Below, one piece after another: positions 1-11,600 of a stretch of DNA of 64,000 nt (its first letter is position 1; each line of letters opens with the position of its first letter). The translations under genes were made by a program, and so were the position numbers. Source of the DNA: Kryptolebias marmoratus (Eukaryota; Chordata; Actinopteri; Cyprinodontiformes; Rivulidae). A model generated the notes under the pieces. It did not search any database. It was not told where the DNA came from and saw nothing but the letters and a program-made list of their open reading frames with translations. The stretch is from contig NC_051436.1 of NCBI RefSeq assembly GCF_001649575.2, positions 2,795,563-2,859,562 of the forward strand. Reading direction: 5' to 3'.

Positions 1-344
1 CTGTTTGAACCCCACTGCAGGGCTGCACTCCACAGGTTAATTTCATGGAGAAATTACACACCGGTTTGTTGGGCCTTAAAGTGACACGTTCTAACGGAAC
101 GTGTCCAACGGAACGTGTTCTAACGGAACCGTTCCAAAACTTCCTGAATTATCTCAACAAAAAGGACTCATCTGGATCACAACGCTCAGGCGGAGAAGCG
201 ATAATGTGTTTGCTGCTGCAATTCAAGATGGCTGCCACAGCTAACTGGTCAGTTTTACAGATATTGACCTGAAGTCTGGTGTGGTAGTAGCTGAGACTGA
301 TCTCCAGCACGAGGGCGTTGTTTAAGATTTTAGAGTCAACTCTG

Positions 345-655
345 TCTGTTAGCAAAATATCTCATGAACCACAGGACAGGTTTCAATGAAACTTCCAGGA
401 AATAACTTTTGGAGTTATTCCAATTAAAGATGGCCGCCACAGAAATGTCTTTACCGCTGTCAGTTTTACAGACACGGAGCTCAGACGTGGTGTGGTAGTA
501 GCTGAGAGTGGTTCACAGCAGGTACTCTGAGGGGGAGATCCTGCAGATATGTTCAGGGTGGATTAGGACGGCTGCAGCTCCGTCCCTTCTGGACATTAAG
601 ACGGTCTCAGTGTAAGACTCAGGCGTGGACGCGGCGGGTGATATGCATTCCTGTA
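345..655 (+). repeat. Dispersed ATGGCCGCCACAG repeat, long copy
   Basis: Landmarks in order: GTTAGCAAAATATCTCATGA, TTCAATGAAACTTCCAGG, GATGGCCGCCACAG, GTGGTGTGGTAGTAGCTGAG and, at its end, GGCGGGTGATATGCATTCCT. The copy at 4216-4362 has the same order of pieces with the middle shortened. Confidence 0.75.
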
Positions 656-3192
656 ACCTGAGCCTCTGGGGTCAGGTGTCTCTCTTCAGTCACTTTAGGG
701 CAGAGTTTGGAAGGAACTGACCTAAATGTGGTGGATTTTATTTTTTAGTTAAAGTGAAACTACGCCAGCTGGACAGAAAAGCAGCACGATCCGGGGGACG
801 TCTCAGAGAGACAACAAAGAGACGTCCTCTTCAACGTGAGTCCCACTAAGCTCTCTGAAGGTCTGATGAAAACGCAGAACGGTGAACGTTCCTCGGTGAG
901 GACGTCTCTGATTCAGGTCCTCATTTGGACACAGAGACGCTCAACCTGCTGCTGTTTGGAGACAAATCCCTTTTTCTGCTTCGCCCTTCAGACAAAAACC
1001 CAACAAAAGGCCGCATTGTGTCCTCGGACCTTCAGTTGTCCTCCTCAGAACTGGACGTTTGGACGTTTGGACAGCATGAAGCGTCTCCTACGGTCCGATA
1101 ACCTCGAGCAGACGCATCACCTCTTCGACGTAATAAAACCAGAATTTAATCACATTCATTTATGATGCTGATCATTTAACGCCACGCAGTGAGAGTCAGT
1201 TTAAACACTCGACTCAAGCGCCTGTTTTTATTTAGGTTTATAAAAAGACTTTTGGTTAGTGAGGTCAGAGGTCAGCGGGGATAAAAAAGGGCACTTTGCA
1301 ATAAAAGAATTAAGACATTTTCTCTAATTCACACTGAGGTTTGAATTTCTTTTAGATAAATATAAAGATGTTGACAATAAGTGATCATTGCTGACGGAGG
1401 GACGATGAAAACGGTACGGGAAATGTTTGAGCGTGAATCTTTCACAAATAAAACAGATTGTCTGACGTTTACAGAGTGAACTGTTTGTGATCAGCTGACT
1501 GAAGAGGGAATCTGTGTCCTTTAAAGGAAGAAAAGACGGAGCGGTGAACATAAGAAGGAAATCAAAAATAAGATTTAAAGGATGAGGGGGACAGAGAAGA
1601 CAATGACACGGTGATGAGTAAAAATGGAGTCAATAACAGCAGATTTTACACAAAAAAACTAAATATTACACAGAAAATATGGGAGAAAGAACATCTGGAG
1701 AAATAAAATAATGAGAATAAAGGGAAAAAAGACTAAAACAGAAAGAAAAAGAAATAAAAGATGTCAGAGAAAGAGTCAAAGACTGGAGGAAAACAGAGAC
1801 ATACAAAGAAAGAAAGTTAAAAGCCGGCTGGTTTTCCCAGCAGATAAAATCTTCTCCTGAACAACATTACAATCAGACCTCCATTACCTCCCATTAACCC
1901 GCCTGGAAACTTCAACTTTTTTATTTCTCCGCGCTTTCAACGTTCCGTCTGTGTGACACAATCACAAATATGGTTCAAAAATCAGCTTTCCTTCGACGCA
2001 GGAAGCGGTTCAGACGCTGCGGCTCATCCATCACTGCCACGCGGCGGAGATCCGATCAGTTCTGGGACGCCCGTCGCGTTTGTCTGTTTTTTTTTTTACT
2101 CTTTTAGCCTGAATTTGTTCAAAATGCTTGTTAGAATTTCCCACAGTCACTTAAACGGCCCTCGTCCAGTTAGGAAAGCAGGAAGTGAGCAGATTTCATG
2201 ACGGATGAAAGTTTGGTTGATGGAAACTGAGTCGATCCGTTTAATTCTGTTTAAAATTAAAAGTTCCATGAAGGAATGCATATCGCCCGCCTCGGTTCTA
2301 GACCGAAGCCTCGAGTTTCAGCTCCTGGACTGAGCTGCGGCCGTTTGAAACGTCTGCGGCGCCGCAGGGACCGAACTGGACCCACGGGCTCAGATCCGTC
2401 GGCCCGACTCGAGCCGCTGCAGGAACTTCGGTGTGAGCAGAACCGAGGACAGAACCAGCCGGGGGAACTGCTCTGAGCTCTGAGAGCGTTGAACCAACTC
2501 CAGAGACCACGTCGGTGTCAGAGGCTGCGGTGTTTCATGTAAATATGGAGACACTGGCAGGACAGATAGGACCGCGTGGTACCGTAGGAGCAGATGGACG
2601 GCTTCAGAACCGAAGTTGACCCATGAGCCGAAGTGGCTCTGATCCGATTACTCCCCCTGGACGTCAGAGCTCATCTGTCTGTAAAAACAACCCCTCACCG
2701 TGGAATTCCAGCCTGAACCAAAGGATGTTTGTTGGTTCTCAACACTAACATGCTGCTGTTGGAACGTTTACTTCAACTTATTCATCTGTGATCATTTTAC
2801 TCTCAGCTGAAAGTCTCACTGTGGTTCACACACACACACACACACACACCTTCTCTTTGGAAAGCGTTTGTAGGAATTCTGGATAAAAGTATAAATTCCA
2901 TGTGGATGGAGGTGCAAACACAGCAGGAAGAGTTCGGTCTTAATCTGCAGAATAAGGAAGTGTGCAGACAGACAGGAGCAAACACAAACTGGAACACTGA
3001 AGTGTTTGATCACTTTAAAAGCAGGTTTTTAACTGATGAGATGATTTCTGAGTCCGTTCTTTGCATCGTTAATTTCGGCTCTCGCTGGACAGCAGGTAAA
3101 AATCTGAAGCTGCTGCAGCCGAACTGTGTTTGTGTCTCAGGAGGGAGGCAGCAGCATAAAGACGCCAGATGCTTCTGTGTCAGGCAGGTTAG

Positions 3193-3414
3193 GTGTGTGT
3201 GTGTGTGTGTGTGTGTGTGAGGGAGAGAAAGTGAGACGGCTGAGGAGAGGAGACTGAGACGCTGGATGGAAAAATGAAAAGTGTGTGTGCAGCAGATGGT
3301 TGGTGGAGATGGAGAGAGGCAGGTTCATGTTGCAGTATCAGAAGAGCTACTCAAGTTAACTGTGTGTGTGTGTGTGTGTGTGCGTGCGTGCGTGTGTGTG
3401 TGTGTGTGTGTGTT
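3193..3414. repeat. Two (GT)n microsatellites
   Basis: Runs of GT occur at 3193-3220 and 3361-3414, the second with GTGC interruptions. A (CA)n run lies nearby at 2828-2850. Open frames of alternating Val-Cys or Thr-His here are artefacts. Confidence 0.9.
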
Positions 3415-3720
3415 TACCTCTGTGTGGACATGTCCTGCCTCTCAGAGTCACTCTGTCCGCAGTAAAATGAAGACTTTGGTAACTTTTCCTGCTGCGACTG
3501 TCGTCCACATTCAGAGGATGATTCTGGTGATAAAAACTAAAAGAAAACAAAAACAACAAATAAACAACAGCTAATTGTTACTTTTACTCCAGGACTTGTT
3601 GAGTTCTGATCCGTCATCATTAAACTCTTATAAGAGGAATTCAGAAATGATTTCAAATTAAACCCAGAACCTCCGTCCTGTTTAGAGAATTTATCTTTGA
3701 TTTTCACAGGTTGGTGTTAT

Positions 3721-3733
3721 CGCCCCCTACTGG
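3721..3733 (-). promoter_or_regulatory. CTCF-like core site
   Basis: CGCCCCCTACTGG on the plus strand is a full match to the reversed CTCF core. It lies 5 kb upstream of frmd7. This word is also common inside fish repeats, which lowers confidence. Confidence 0.35.
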
Positions 3734-3839
3734 CCGGGTGGAGTTAATTCACATCCACAATTTATGTTTTAATGCTTTAATAGGAAACTTTCAGCTAATT
3801 CAGCCAATCAGGCGTCAAAAGGTTCGGCTCGTTCTGGAC

Positions 3840-4200
3840 ATTACAGCTACGACTTTTGGCTTTTATAGTTTTTGAGTTTCTTTTTTATTTATTTGAAGTT
3901 CTTTTATTTATTTCTGAAATTATTGGAGAACTTTTCAAAAGCTTGAAAAACTTTAAAATCTTCAGCATGTTTCCCCTATTTTTAGCTTTTAGCTCCTGTT
4001 CTGCTAGTTTTAGCTATTTTTTTGTTGGTCTTAGCTTTCAGCTGGTGTTTTATTAATCTTAACTTTCAGCTATTGTTTGGTAAATCTAATGTTTTCAGCT
4101 CCTATTCTACTAACTTTAGCTTTTAGTTACTATTCTGCTGTTTTTTTGCTTTTAGCTACTGTTCTGCTGGTTTTAGGTTTTAGCTAATGTATTGATAATT
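3840..4200 (+). repeat. TTTTAGCT-rich degenerate repeat
   Basis: Imperfect units of about 25-35 bp such as TTTTAGCTCCTGTTCTGCTA and TTTTAGCTACTGTTCTGCTG recur. The same unit type appears at 25430-25680 and 29160-29310 and, reversed, at 29860-30400. Confidence 0.7.
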
Positions 4201-4215
4201 GATTGATTGATTTTA

Positions 4216-4362
4216 ATGAAACTCTCAGGAAGTCATCATCAGACGTTCCCCTACAACTGATGAACTTTTGGAGTCAGCTCAGCTAAAGATGGCCGCCACA
4301 GCTACCGGACTTCAGCCAACACAAAGATGGATACACCGGCGGGTGATATGCATTCCTTCAAG
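4216..4362 (+). repeat. Dispersed ATGGCCGCCACAG repeat, short copy
   Basis: It contains ATGAAACTCTCAGGAAGTCA, AACTTTTGGAGTCA, GATGGCCGCCACAGCTA and then GGCGGGTGATATGCATTCCT. It lacks the TGGTGTGGTAGTAGCTGAG part. Confidence 0.7.
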
Positions 4363-7300
4363 GCTTTAAATATGAACTGATTTATTTAATTGTTGCTGTT
4401 TGGGGTAAATTAGATCAAATTAAGTTTATTTTAAAGTTCAAATCCTGGATGTTTGTGATGGTTTATAATTTATGAAAGCATCACGTCAAAAACTTTCCTT
4501 TTAAAGTTCTAAATTTATGAGTAAAGTGAAGTTATTTTTGTTATTGGGACATAAATATCAGATATCTTTATGTTCAGGGTTACATTTGGTGACGTGTGGT
4601 TTTATTAGGAATATATTTGTGTGTGCGTTTTATTCCCCTTATTAAAGAGACGTAAATCTTTCCCTGCAGCCTTCCTGGGAGGATTCCCCTCCGCGTTTTC
4701 AGACAAAACGCAGCTCCACACCTTCGAAACCATAAAACTTTTACATTTAATGAGTCGGTGCTGATGTGACAGAGACACGGCTTCTAATTACATTAAAAGC
4801 CCGCGATGGCAACCTGCCAGCAAATATTACTCTGCTTATAAATTTGTGCGATAATCACCATTCAGGACGGGATCCGGTGCTGTTCGTGTTGTCTCAGCAA
4901 GACGGACCGATGAGCAGAACTTTATTTCATTTAAAGACAAATAAGTCAAAATGTTCCACAATCAGACATTAAATCTAAAACTTTTCCCCACTCCGTCGAT
5001 CAGAAGCACATTTGGTGAGGAAGTTATTTTTCCGGATGATAATAAATTCTGTTTAAAAGCAAACAAGAGGTAAACAGATACGTTTACTGTTGTTTTCAGC
5101 CACTTCAGCTGTTTTCTGTAGGTAAACAAACACAAACAGCAGCCAGTATCTGGTCCTAAATATTGATTACAAACGTCTAATTTACGGACACGTTAACCAT
5201 CAACGTGAAAAATGTATTTATTTTTTGTCTCTTCATGGCGTTCATTAGTCAGGGGAAGTAAAATAGGGAATTTCTTTACACTTTACAAACTCAAAAATCA
5301 AAATACTACATAAAGAATGAACCGTGTCAGTCGCCTACCGTCATTTGTTTCGTTTTATTTAAGGAATTTTGGGAATAAAATGATTAACTATCAAACCAAA
5401 TCCTGGTTCTGAGAAGCTCATTTTACAGACAGAAGATATTTGATTTAAATTATTTAATTTTTGCCTCTTAAGTGTGACAAAAAACCTAAATATTGGTAAA
5501 AAAAAAAAACGTCTCTACAGAAACATCAGTTCACAACACAATAATCCTTCAAATCAGACGTCAACGTCAAGGTATTTTATAGCAAAACAGCAAATAAAAA
5601 CCAAGAAACATTCCTATCTGAGCAGGACAGGTCTGTTCCTCATTATATTTATTTAACCTGGGCATCAATCAGCAATCTACATTCTTTTATTCAACATTTA
5701 CTTCAATTAACAACAAAACTTAAATAAAAACTACATTTGTTTTTTAAAAATACTCAGTGAAATAAGAGTTTAATCTCAATAACTTAACTTACTGTTTGTC
5801 CCAAGTAGAGCACAGGTATTTCATTATTTTCTTTTACCTCTGAACTCCAGAAATTTACACTAGATTTGTGTAAAAAAAAAAAAAAAAATTTTATCCGATA
5901 AAGTAGACAAAATTACTTTAGCTTCTGTACCTTTCGATTTAAAACAGAGGTTCCAAAAGGCACGTAACAGAGTTTTAAATGCTAAGTAAATATTTATTGT
6001 TGTTGTCCATATATTTATATTTATTTATAAATTATTATAGACCATGCAGGCGTCCTGCTTTGTCACATTTCAACAAATATCCAACCTGACAAACTGCTAT
6101 AAGCGTGTTTGCTAACATTTGCTGCTAACGTCTGCTAGCTAAACTGAAACCTAAAAGTTAGAAAAGTTCGCATTCACCTTTCAACACTCTGGCGCTTTGA
6201 ACGTCTAATTCAAAACCCTCAAAGAGGGGAAACGTGAAAAATGAATATATTTGTACATTTACTTATTAAGGTTTGGTTAAACTTGGCTTGTGTTCTTGTA
6301 ACACGGAGCCGTTTAATTTAGCTAACGGAAACGTTAGCGCAGTTGGAAGCTAACGGCGGGGCTGAAGACTTGGTACGGTCCACTATAGGGGGTATCGTAA
6401 ACCCTAAAAGATGATTATTTCATACTTAAACACAAAAATATTAAGTCAAATATTTGGTACGGATTAAAAGGGATATATAAATGTTAAAGCTCCAGACTAG
6501 TTGTTTTTATCTCTTTCGAAAGGATTTTAAAATTAATTTTCGAAAATAACTTCACCCGCCGACTTTGGACCATTCCCTCAACGTCCGTTTCAAGATTAAC
6601 ACGATTTAACTAAACAAATCTGCTGATAAACTCACTTTCAGGTGAAAACATGGCCGATTTAAAGTATAACCGCTTCTTTTCGAAGACCAAAAGAGACAAC
6701 AGCTTACAAAACATGGTTTGTTCATTTGTATAAAAGCTTAAATTGAAATCAATTTAGGTTTTATGACACCTGTTTGGGTTATCAGCTGGTCTTTAGCTCC
6801 ATCTAGTGGCCAAAATGTGGCTCTGAAAATAAAAATAAATCAGGTGTATCTCAGTTATCACTGAACTCCTTAGGACATTTATTTTATTTTATTAATTTAA
6901 GAACTCATTTTTCAAAAAAATCTCTGTCAAAACAGGCAGAGCAGATTCCAGAAAACTAATCACAACTTATTCTGGTCATAAATTACATTTTACCCAGCAG
7001 GTAGAGGGACGTTTGTGGAGAAGTTGGTGGATCTTGGTGCCTTGCTCAAGAGCTCTTCAGCCCTGATATCAATTAGAACTGGACAGGGTTCATCACCCAG
7101 CAAATACCAGACATTTGTGAATGATTCAGTGCTTAATTTTGCATTAAAATGGTTTCCTGATATGTAAACTGACAGTTTTCTCCCTAATCAAAACACCAAA
7201 CATCTTTTAATGCTGCTTATCTAATTAATTTGTAATTTGTGACATGAAGTAAAGCAATAAAATGCCTCAGAAGAAGACTTTATGGATATTGTATAGAATT

Positions 7301-8419
7301 ACTTCAATAAAAAGCTGTTTTTATTGTAGGTTTGTTGTTTTTTCGCAACAAAAAGAAACAAAATAACATTTAAAACAAAGATTTTAATGATTTGTATCTG
7401 TTAGCAGTCATACTGAGTGTTGGGGATCAGTCTCAGCAAAGGGTTTACCTCCATATCTGTAAAAAACTGAGCTGTAGCCATTTTTGTGAGGAGGGGTTTT
7501 AGAGTCAGTTGGCTGTGACGGCCATCTTGAATCAAGCTGCCTCCAAAAGTTAAAGAGTTTTAGGCGTAAACTGAGATCAGAGATTCAAATCTGCCCTCTG
7601 CTTCATGAGATATTTGTCTAATAGACGAACACGTGCAACAGCATAAGAAAATGTGAAGATGTGTAACTTTCAATGTGGTCTCACACACACACACACACAC
7701 ACACTAAGTGCTCAGCTGATGCTGCAGGCGTAACAAGGATCTGCACTACTGGCCTACTTTGGCACAGATCATCACTCTAAAAGCGTGCAGCCACCGTGAA
7801 ATTTATATTATTCTTATAGAGGACACACACACACACACACGGTGGCATCACTACATGAAGCATACATGCCTCATAAAGACCTTCCAGATGGAAATATTTC
7901 AGACGTAACCGTTTTTTTTATCTGTTAATGTTTGAAATGGTGGTTAAATAAACTGTGGAGAACAGAGAATATCTTAGTTTAAAATAAAGTCACTCCAAAT
8001 GAAAAAAAAAATGATTGTGGCTTACCAAAATAAAAGCATGTTAACGTCACTGTATGTCAGTGTTAGGTAAATGAAAATAAACATTTAACTGATGTTATTG
8101 AAAAATAGGCAAAATGACAGGATAGCAATAATATTATTAATAAAAATGATGCTTTTTTTAATTTTAGCTCCATTTTTCAGCTGCTGTTCACAAACTGATC
8201 TAAACTAACCTTCAGCACAAAATTTTACCAGATTCAGGTGAATCAGAGGAATTATCAACAATAAATTCAAACTTCTGCCCCGTTCTTGTTTTTTTAAATT
8301 ACTCAAGTTGTTATAATTATTTAACCATTAAAAGCCACAAATCCATGAGTCTGTTTGGGTTTCGGTTCTGGACCTTAATGTTGATGTTTACTCTGAAGTT
8401 CTAAGATTTTTAAAGTGTT

Positions 8420-8681
8420 TTAAATGAGCCGAGGAGCTGAAGGCAGCCCCAGCAGAACCTCTCAGAGGCGTCAGAACCCTCCTGCCGGTCTGGGCTCGGT
8501 CCCGGGGCTCCATCAGGACCACCTCTGCGCGCCATGACGCATCCCGGAGAGCGCGCGCCTCCCACAGCAGCCTCAGCAGCGGCGGGCGCGAGGATGAAGG
8601 AGGAGGAGGAGGAGGAGCGCCTGAAGCCGTTCCTTTGAGCCTCTCAGGGAGATGGATTCGAGCTGCTGGTCCTGAGGGGAC
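8420..8681 (+). promoter_or_regulatory. frmd7 promoter/5'UTR, GC-rich CpG-dense block
   Basis: The sequence changes from AT-rich spacer to a GC- and CpG-dense block that runs into coding exon 1. It holds a TGACGCA half-CRE/ATF-like site at 8535-8541 and a GGA/GAG-rich purine run near 8592-8620. No TATA box is obvious. The transcription start cannot be placed from sequence alone. Confidence 0.5.
8652..8675 (+). other. Short upstream ORF in frmd7 leader
   Basis: An ATG at 8652 opens a 7-codon reading frame (MDSSCWS) that stops at 8673-8675, six bases before the frmd7 ATG and in the same frame. It lies in the 5'UTR if transcription starts upstream. Its stop also proves that frmd7 cannot start further 5' in this exon. 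Confidence 0.5.
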
Positions 8682-11600
8682 ATGGGGGACCGACGCCCGC
8701 GGACCCGGACTCTCGGGACTCTCGGGGGTCTCGCCACCAAACCCCGCGTCTCCAAGGAGACCAAGCTCCGGCTGCGCGTGATCTTCCTGGACGACAGCGA
8801 GCGCACGTTCGAGGTGGAGGTAAGTGGATGAAAACAGAACAAATAAAAACAAATATTCTTCTCTTAGCCGCGCAGTTTGATTCAGTTTCTGTCACTAATG
8901 GAGTAAAAACAGCATCAAACAAACTAAATTTAATCAGAAATTAATCCCTGCATCCAGCTGTTTACTCCATGAAACAGGAAGTCACTTTGAATGTTTTACT
9001 TCTGTAAAAACTCAAATAAATCAGATTTCAGAGCCGTCTCCAGAAGCTGACAGTGAGTCCATCAGTCAGTGAGAGCAGAAAACTTCCTGCTGCTCCATCC
9101 TTCATCCTCCATCCTCCGTCCTCCTTCCTTCATCCTCCATCCTCCTTCCTCCTTCCTCCATCCTCCATCCTCCATCCTCCATCCTCCTTCCTCCATCCTC
9201 CTTCCTCCTAAAAAAAGGTCCTAAAGGAGTGAGAGAAGACAGATATCTGTGATTATTAGACAGCTGAGAGGTTGGATGACATCATCACACGCCAAGTTAA
9301 ACTTTCTGTGGTGAAATCTCCAGAATTCATAAAACTTAAACTGAGATTTAAAAAACAAACCTATAAAGAGATCCAAACATCAGTTCAGACATGTAGGGTC
9401 CAACTTCCTGGGACCCGTTTCAGCTCTGAACGAGGCGCTCATCAGGTTCAAATCCTGTTGTTGTCTTTGGGGAAATATTTTGCAATTTCTTGCAAATTTC
9501 CTCTGCGTTGTACAAACTACTGCTGCTGAAAGTTATATCGCACTCTTCTTGACACGCATATCTAATATATTTCCGTCTGCATGTAGTGTTCAGACGACAG
9601 AGCAGTTTTTTTTTAAGATATTATCTTTACGACACGGTGGCTCGGTGGTCTGTGCTGCAGGATCAAGCCCATCTTTGCAACATGTTCCTAAACATCAACA
9701 AACCTGAACGTCTGCCTGAAGCTGCACAAGTCTGGGTTTCATTTAGATTAATCTGGATTTCCTTTCTGGCCCAAACAACAAACAGACTTTCTGGATTAAA
9801 AGACCAAATGATACCATCTGAGCCCACGTTCTGACCATGCAGGTCAGAGTAACTTCCTGTTTTCAGCTCAGTGACCTCTCCTCCGAGGCAGCGACTCTCG
9901 GAGTGCGTCCGCCCGAGTGTGCGTTCGCGAAGTGGCTCCATTTTCCACGCCCATGATTTCTCTTCTCCCCATGAGATTCCCCCGGAGCCTCCGGGGTCTT
10001 CAGGAGCATCTTTACTGGAGGAGGCGAGGAGGGTGAAGGAAAGACACCGTGAAGAAGAGGAAGAACAGAAGAACAGAAGGGCCAGAGCTAAAATAAACTG
10101 TGATAAATCTGGACTGAAGACCAGAGCAGCGCCGCAGCTGAGACCTCCGTCACTCCAAGGACCACTTGGAGTTTTAAACCACCAAAAGGTTGTTGAAGAG
10201 TTCGGTTTCAGGATTTATTTGTCCACAAGGGTCTGACAAAGACAGGGGCTCAGCCAGGACAGGAAAGAGGTTTTTCCTCTGACCCCAATCCTCCAAGCTT
10301 CAGGGCAAAAACCCAATTAATGATCCGACGAGAAGTGGAGAAAAAGAAAAGAGCAGATTGACGTACAGACCATAATCCACACAAAGGAGACATATTTTCT
10401 GTACGGTGGGAGTTCTTTATGGAACGACAGGCTTCAGAAATAAAGTATTTAAGTATTACCACTGGTGTCCGTAGTTCTACTGCAGATTTATTCTCTGTAG
10501 TATTTTATATCTAAAAGCCTTTAGCTTCGATTTAAATGATCACACCGGGAATAACTGATGAAAGAAACAAATTCTGCTGGTAAATTTCATGAACCACCAG
10601 ATGAATCATTCGATGCACTTCTGGAGTCAAACCAATTCAAGATGGCCGCCACAGCTAATATATTCAGCTAAACTGTGGTGTGGTGGTAGCTGAGCGTCAT
10701 TCCCAACATCCACCCCGAGCACCAACTGAGGTCTTTTGTCTGTCTGTTAGCAAAATATCTCATGAACGACCGGACAGATTGCAATGAAACTGAAATAGCT
10801 AATCGACAACTTAAAAAAATAGCCTTTAACTTATTAACTTTCCAGATATGGAGCTGAAATTAGTTGTGGTCGTTGCTTTTTGCAGCCCAAACTCTGAGCA
10901 TCAACAGATTTGACCGAAACGTCGTTTCTCAACGTAAAAAAATGTTTCCGTTCTGAAAATTCAAGCATATCTCGACGCTTTGGCGCTAACTCCAGCTGTG
11001 CACAAACATGCAGAATGCTAAGCTAAGCTAACCTGAGCTATCACATGTATCTCAGGAATGAAAACTGATTTAACTCTGTTCTGTTTCAGCCATTTTCCAT
11101 CCCGCGTTCTGCAGATGAATCACTCTCCCCCGCCCTCCTAACCGCTCTGAGGACGGACATTTTGTTTCCACTAATCAGCACTTGGGTCCGTGTTCGCTCT
11201 ATAATCGGTACCAGCTGCTGTTTCCCTCCTCTTCTTCGTGACAAGTTAATAAATGGCTTCAAGTGACCCACGCTACGTGGCTAATCACCAGCTAGCAGAC
11301 AGGAAGCACTAAAAAAAAATAAATAAATAAAAATAAAAACCTGTTCCTGCAGCAAGTAAACAATGAACCAACACTGTCCCGGTAATTAAAGGGATGACAG
11401 AGGACAGATGAGAGATTCAGCTTCACTCAGCTGTGAAGTAAAATCTAGTTTTCAGACTTTATTTAGCTCAAAAACCTGAAGGAATGCGCGTCGCCCGCCG
11501 CCTTGCAAGCCAGAGTTTAAAATAAAGATCTCATACGATCTGTTCGGGCTTAAAGTACGACTTGGGGACGATTCTCAGCTACTACCACACTAAATTCTAG

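Larger units (their letters stand above)
1..8380. other. Spacer upstream of frmd7
   Basis: No exon of a recognisable protein is visible. It holds dispersed repeats at 345-655, 4216-4362 and (reversed) 7400-7620, CA/GT microsatellites near 2828-2850, 3193-3220, 3361-3414, 7682-7704 and 7824-7842, a TTTTAGCT-rich array at 3840-4200 and a poly-A run at 5872-5888. Stretches 1.2-2.2 kb and 4.7-7.0 kb show nothing I can name. Confidence 0.55.

Noticed and set aside
2803..3574. Frames with long Val-Cys or Thr-His runs
   Set aside because: Translations of GT/CA microsatellites.
8388..8922. Three long overlapping minus-strand frames
   Set aside because: They are shadows of the GC-rich frmd7 promoter and first exon; long frames are expected by chance there.
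9871..10236. A 121-residue frame in frmd7 intron 1
   Set aside because: No recognisable domain or splice context; the Glu/Arg-rich part comes from a purine-rich low-complexity stretch.
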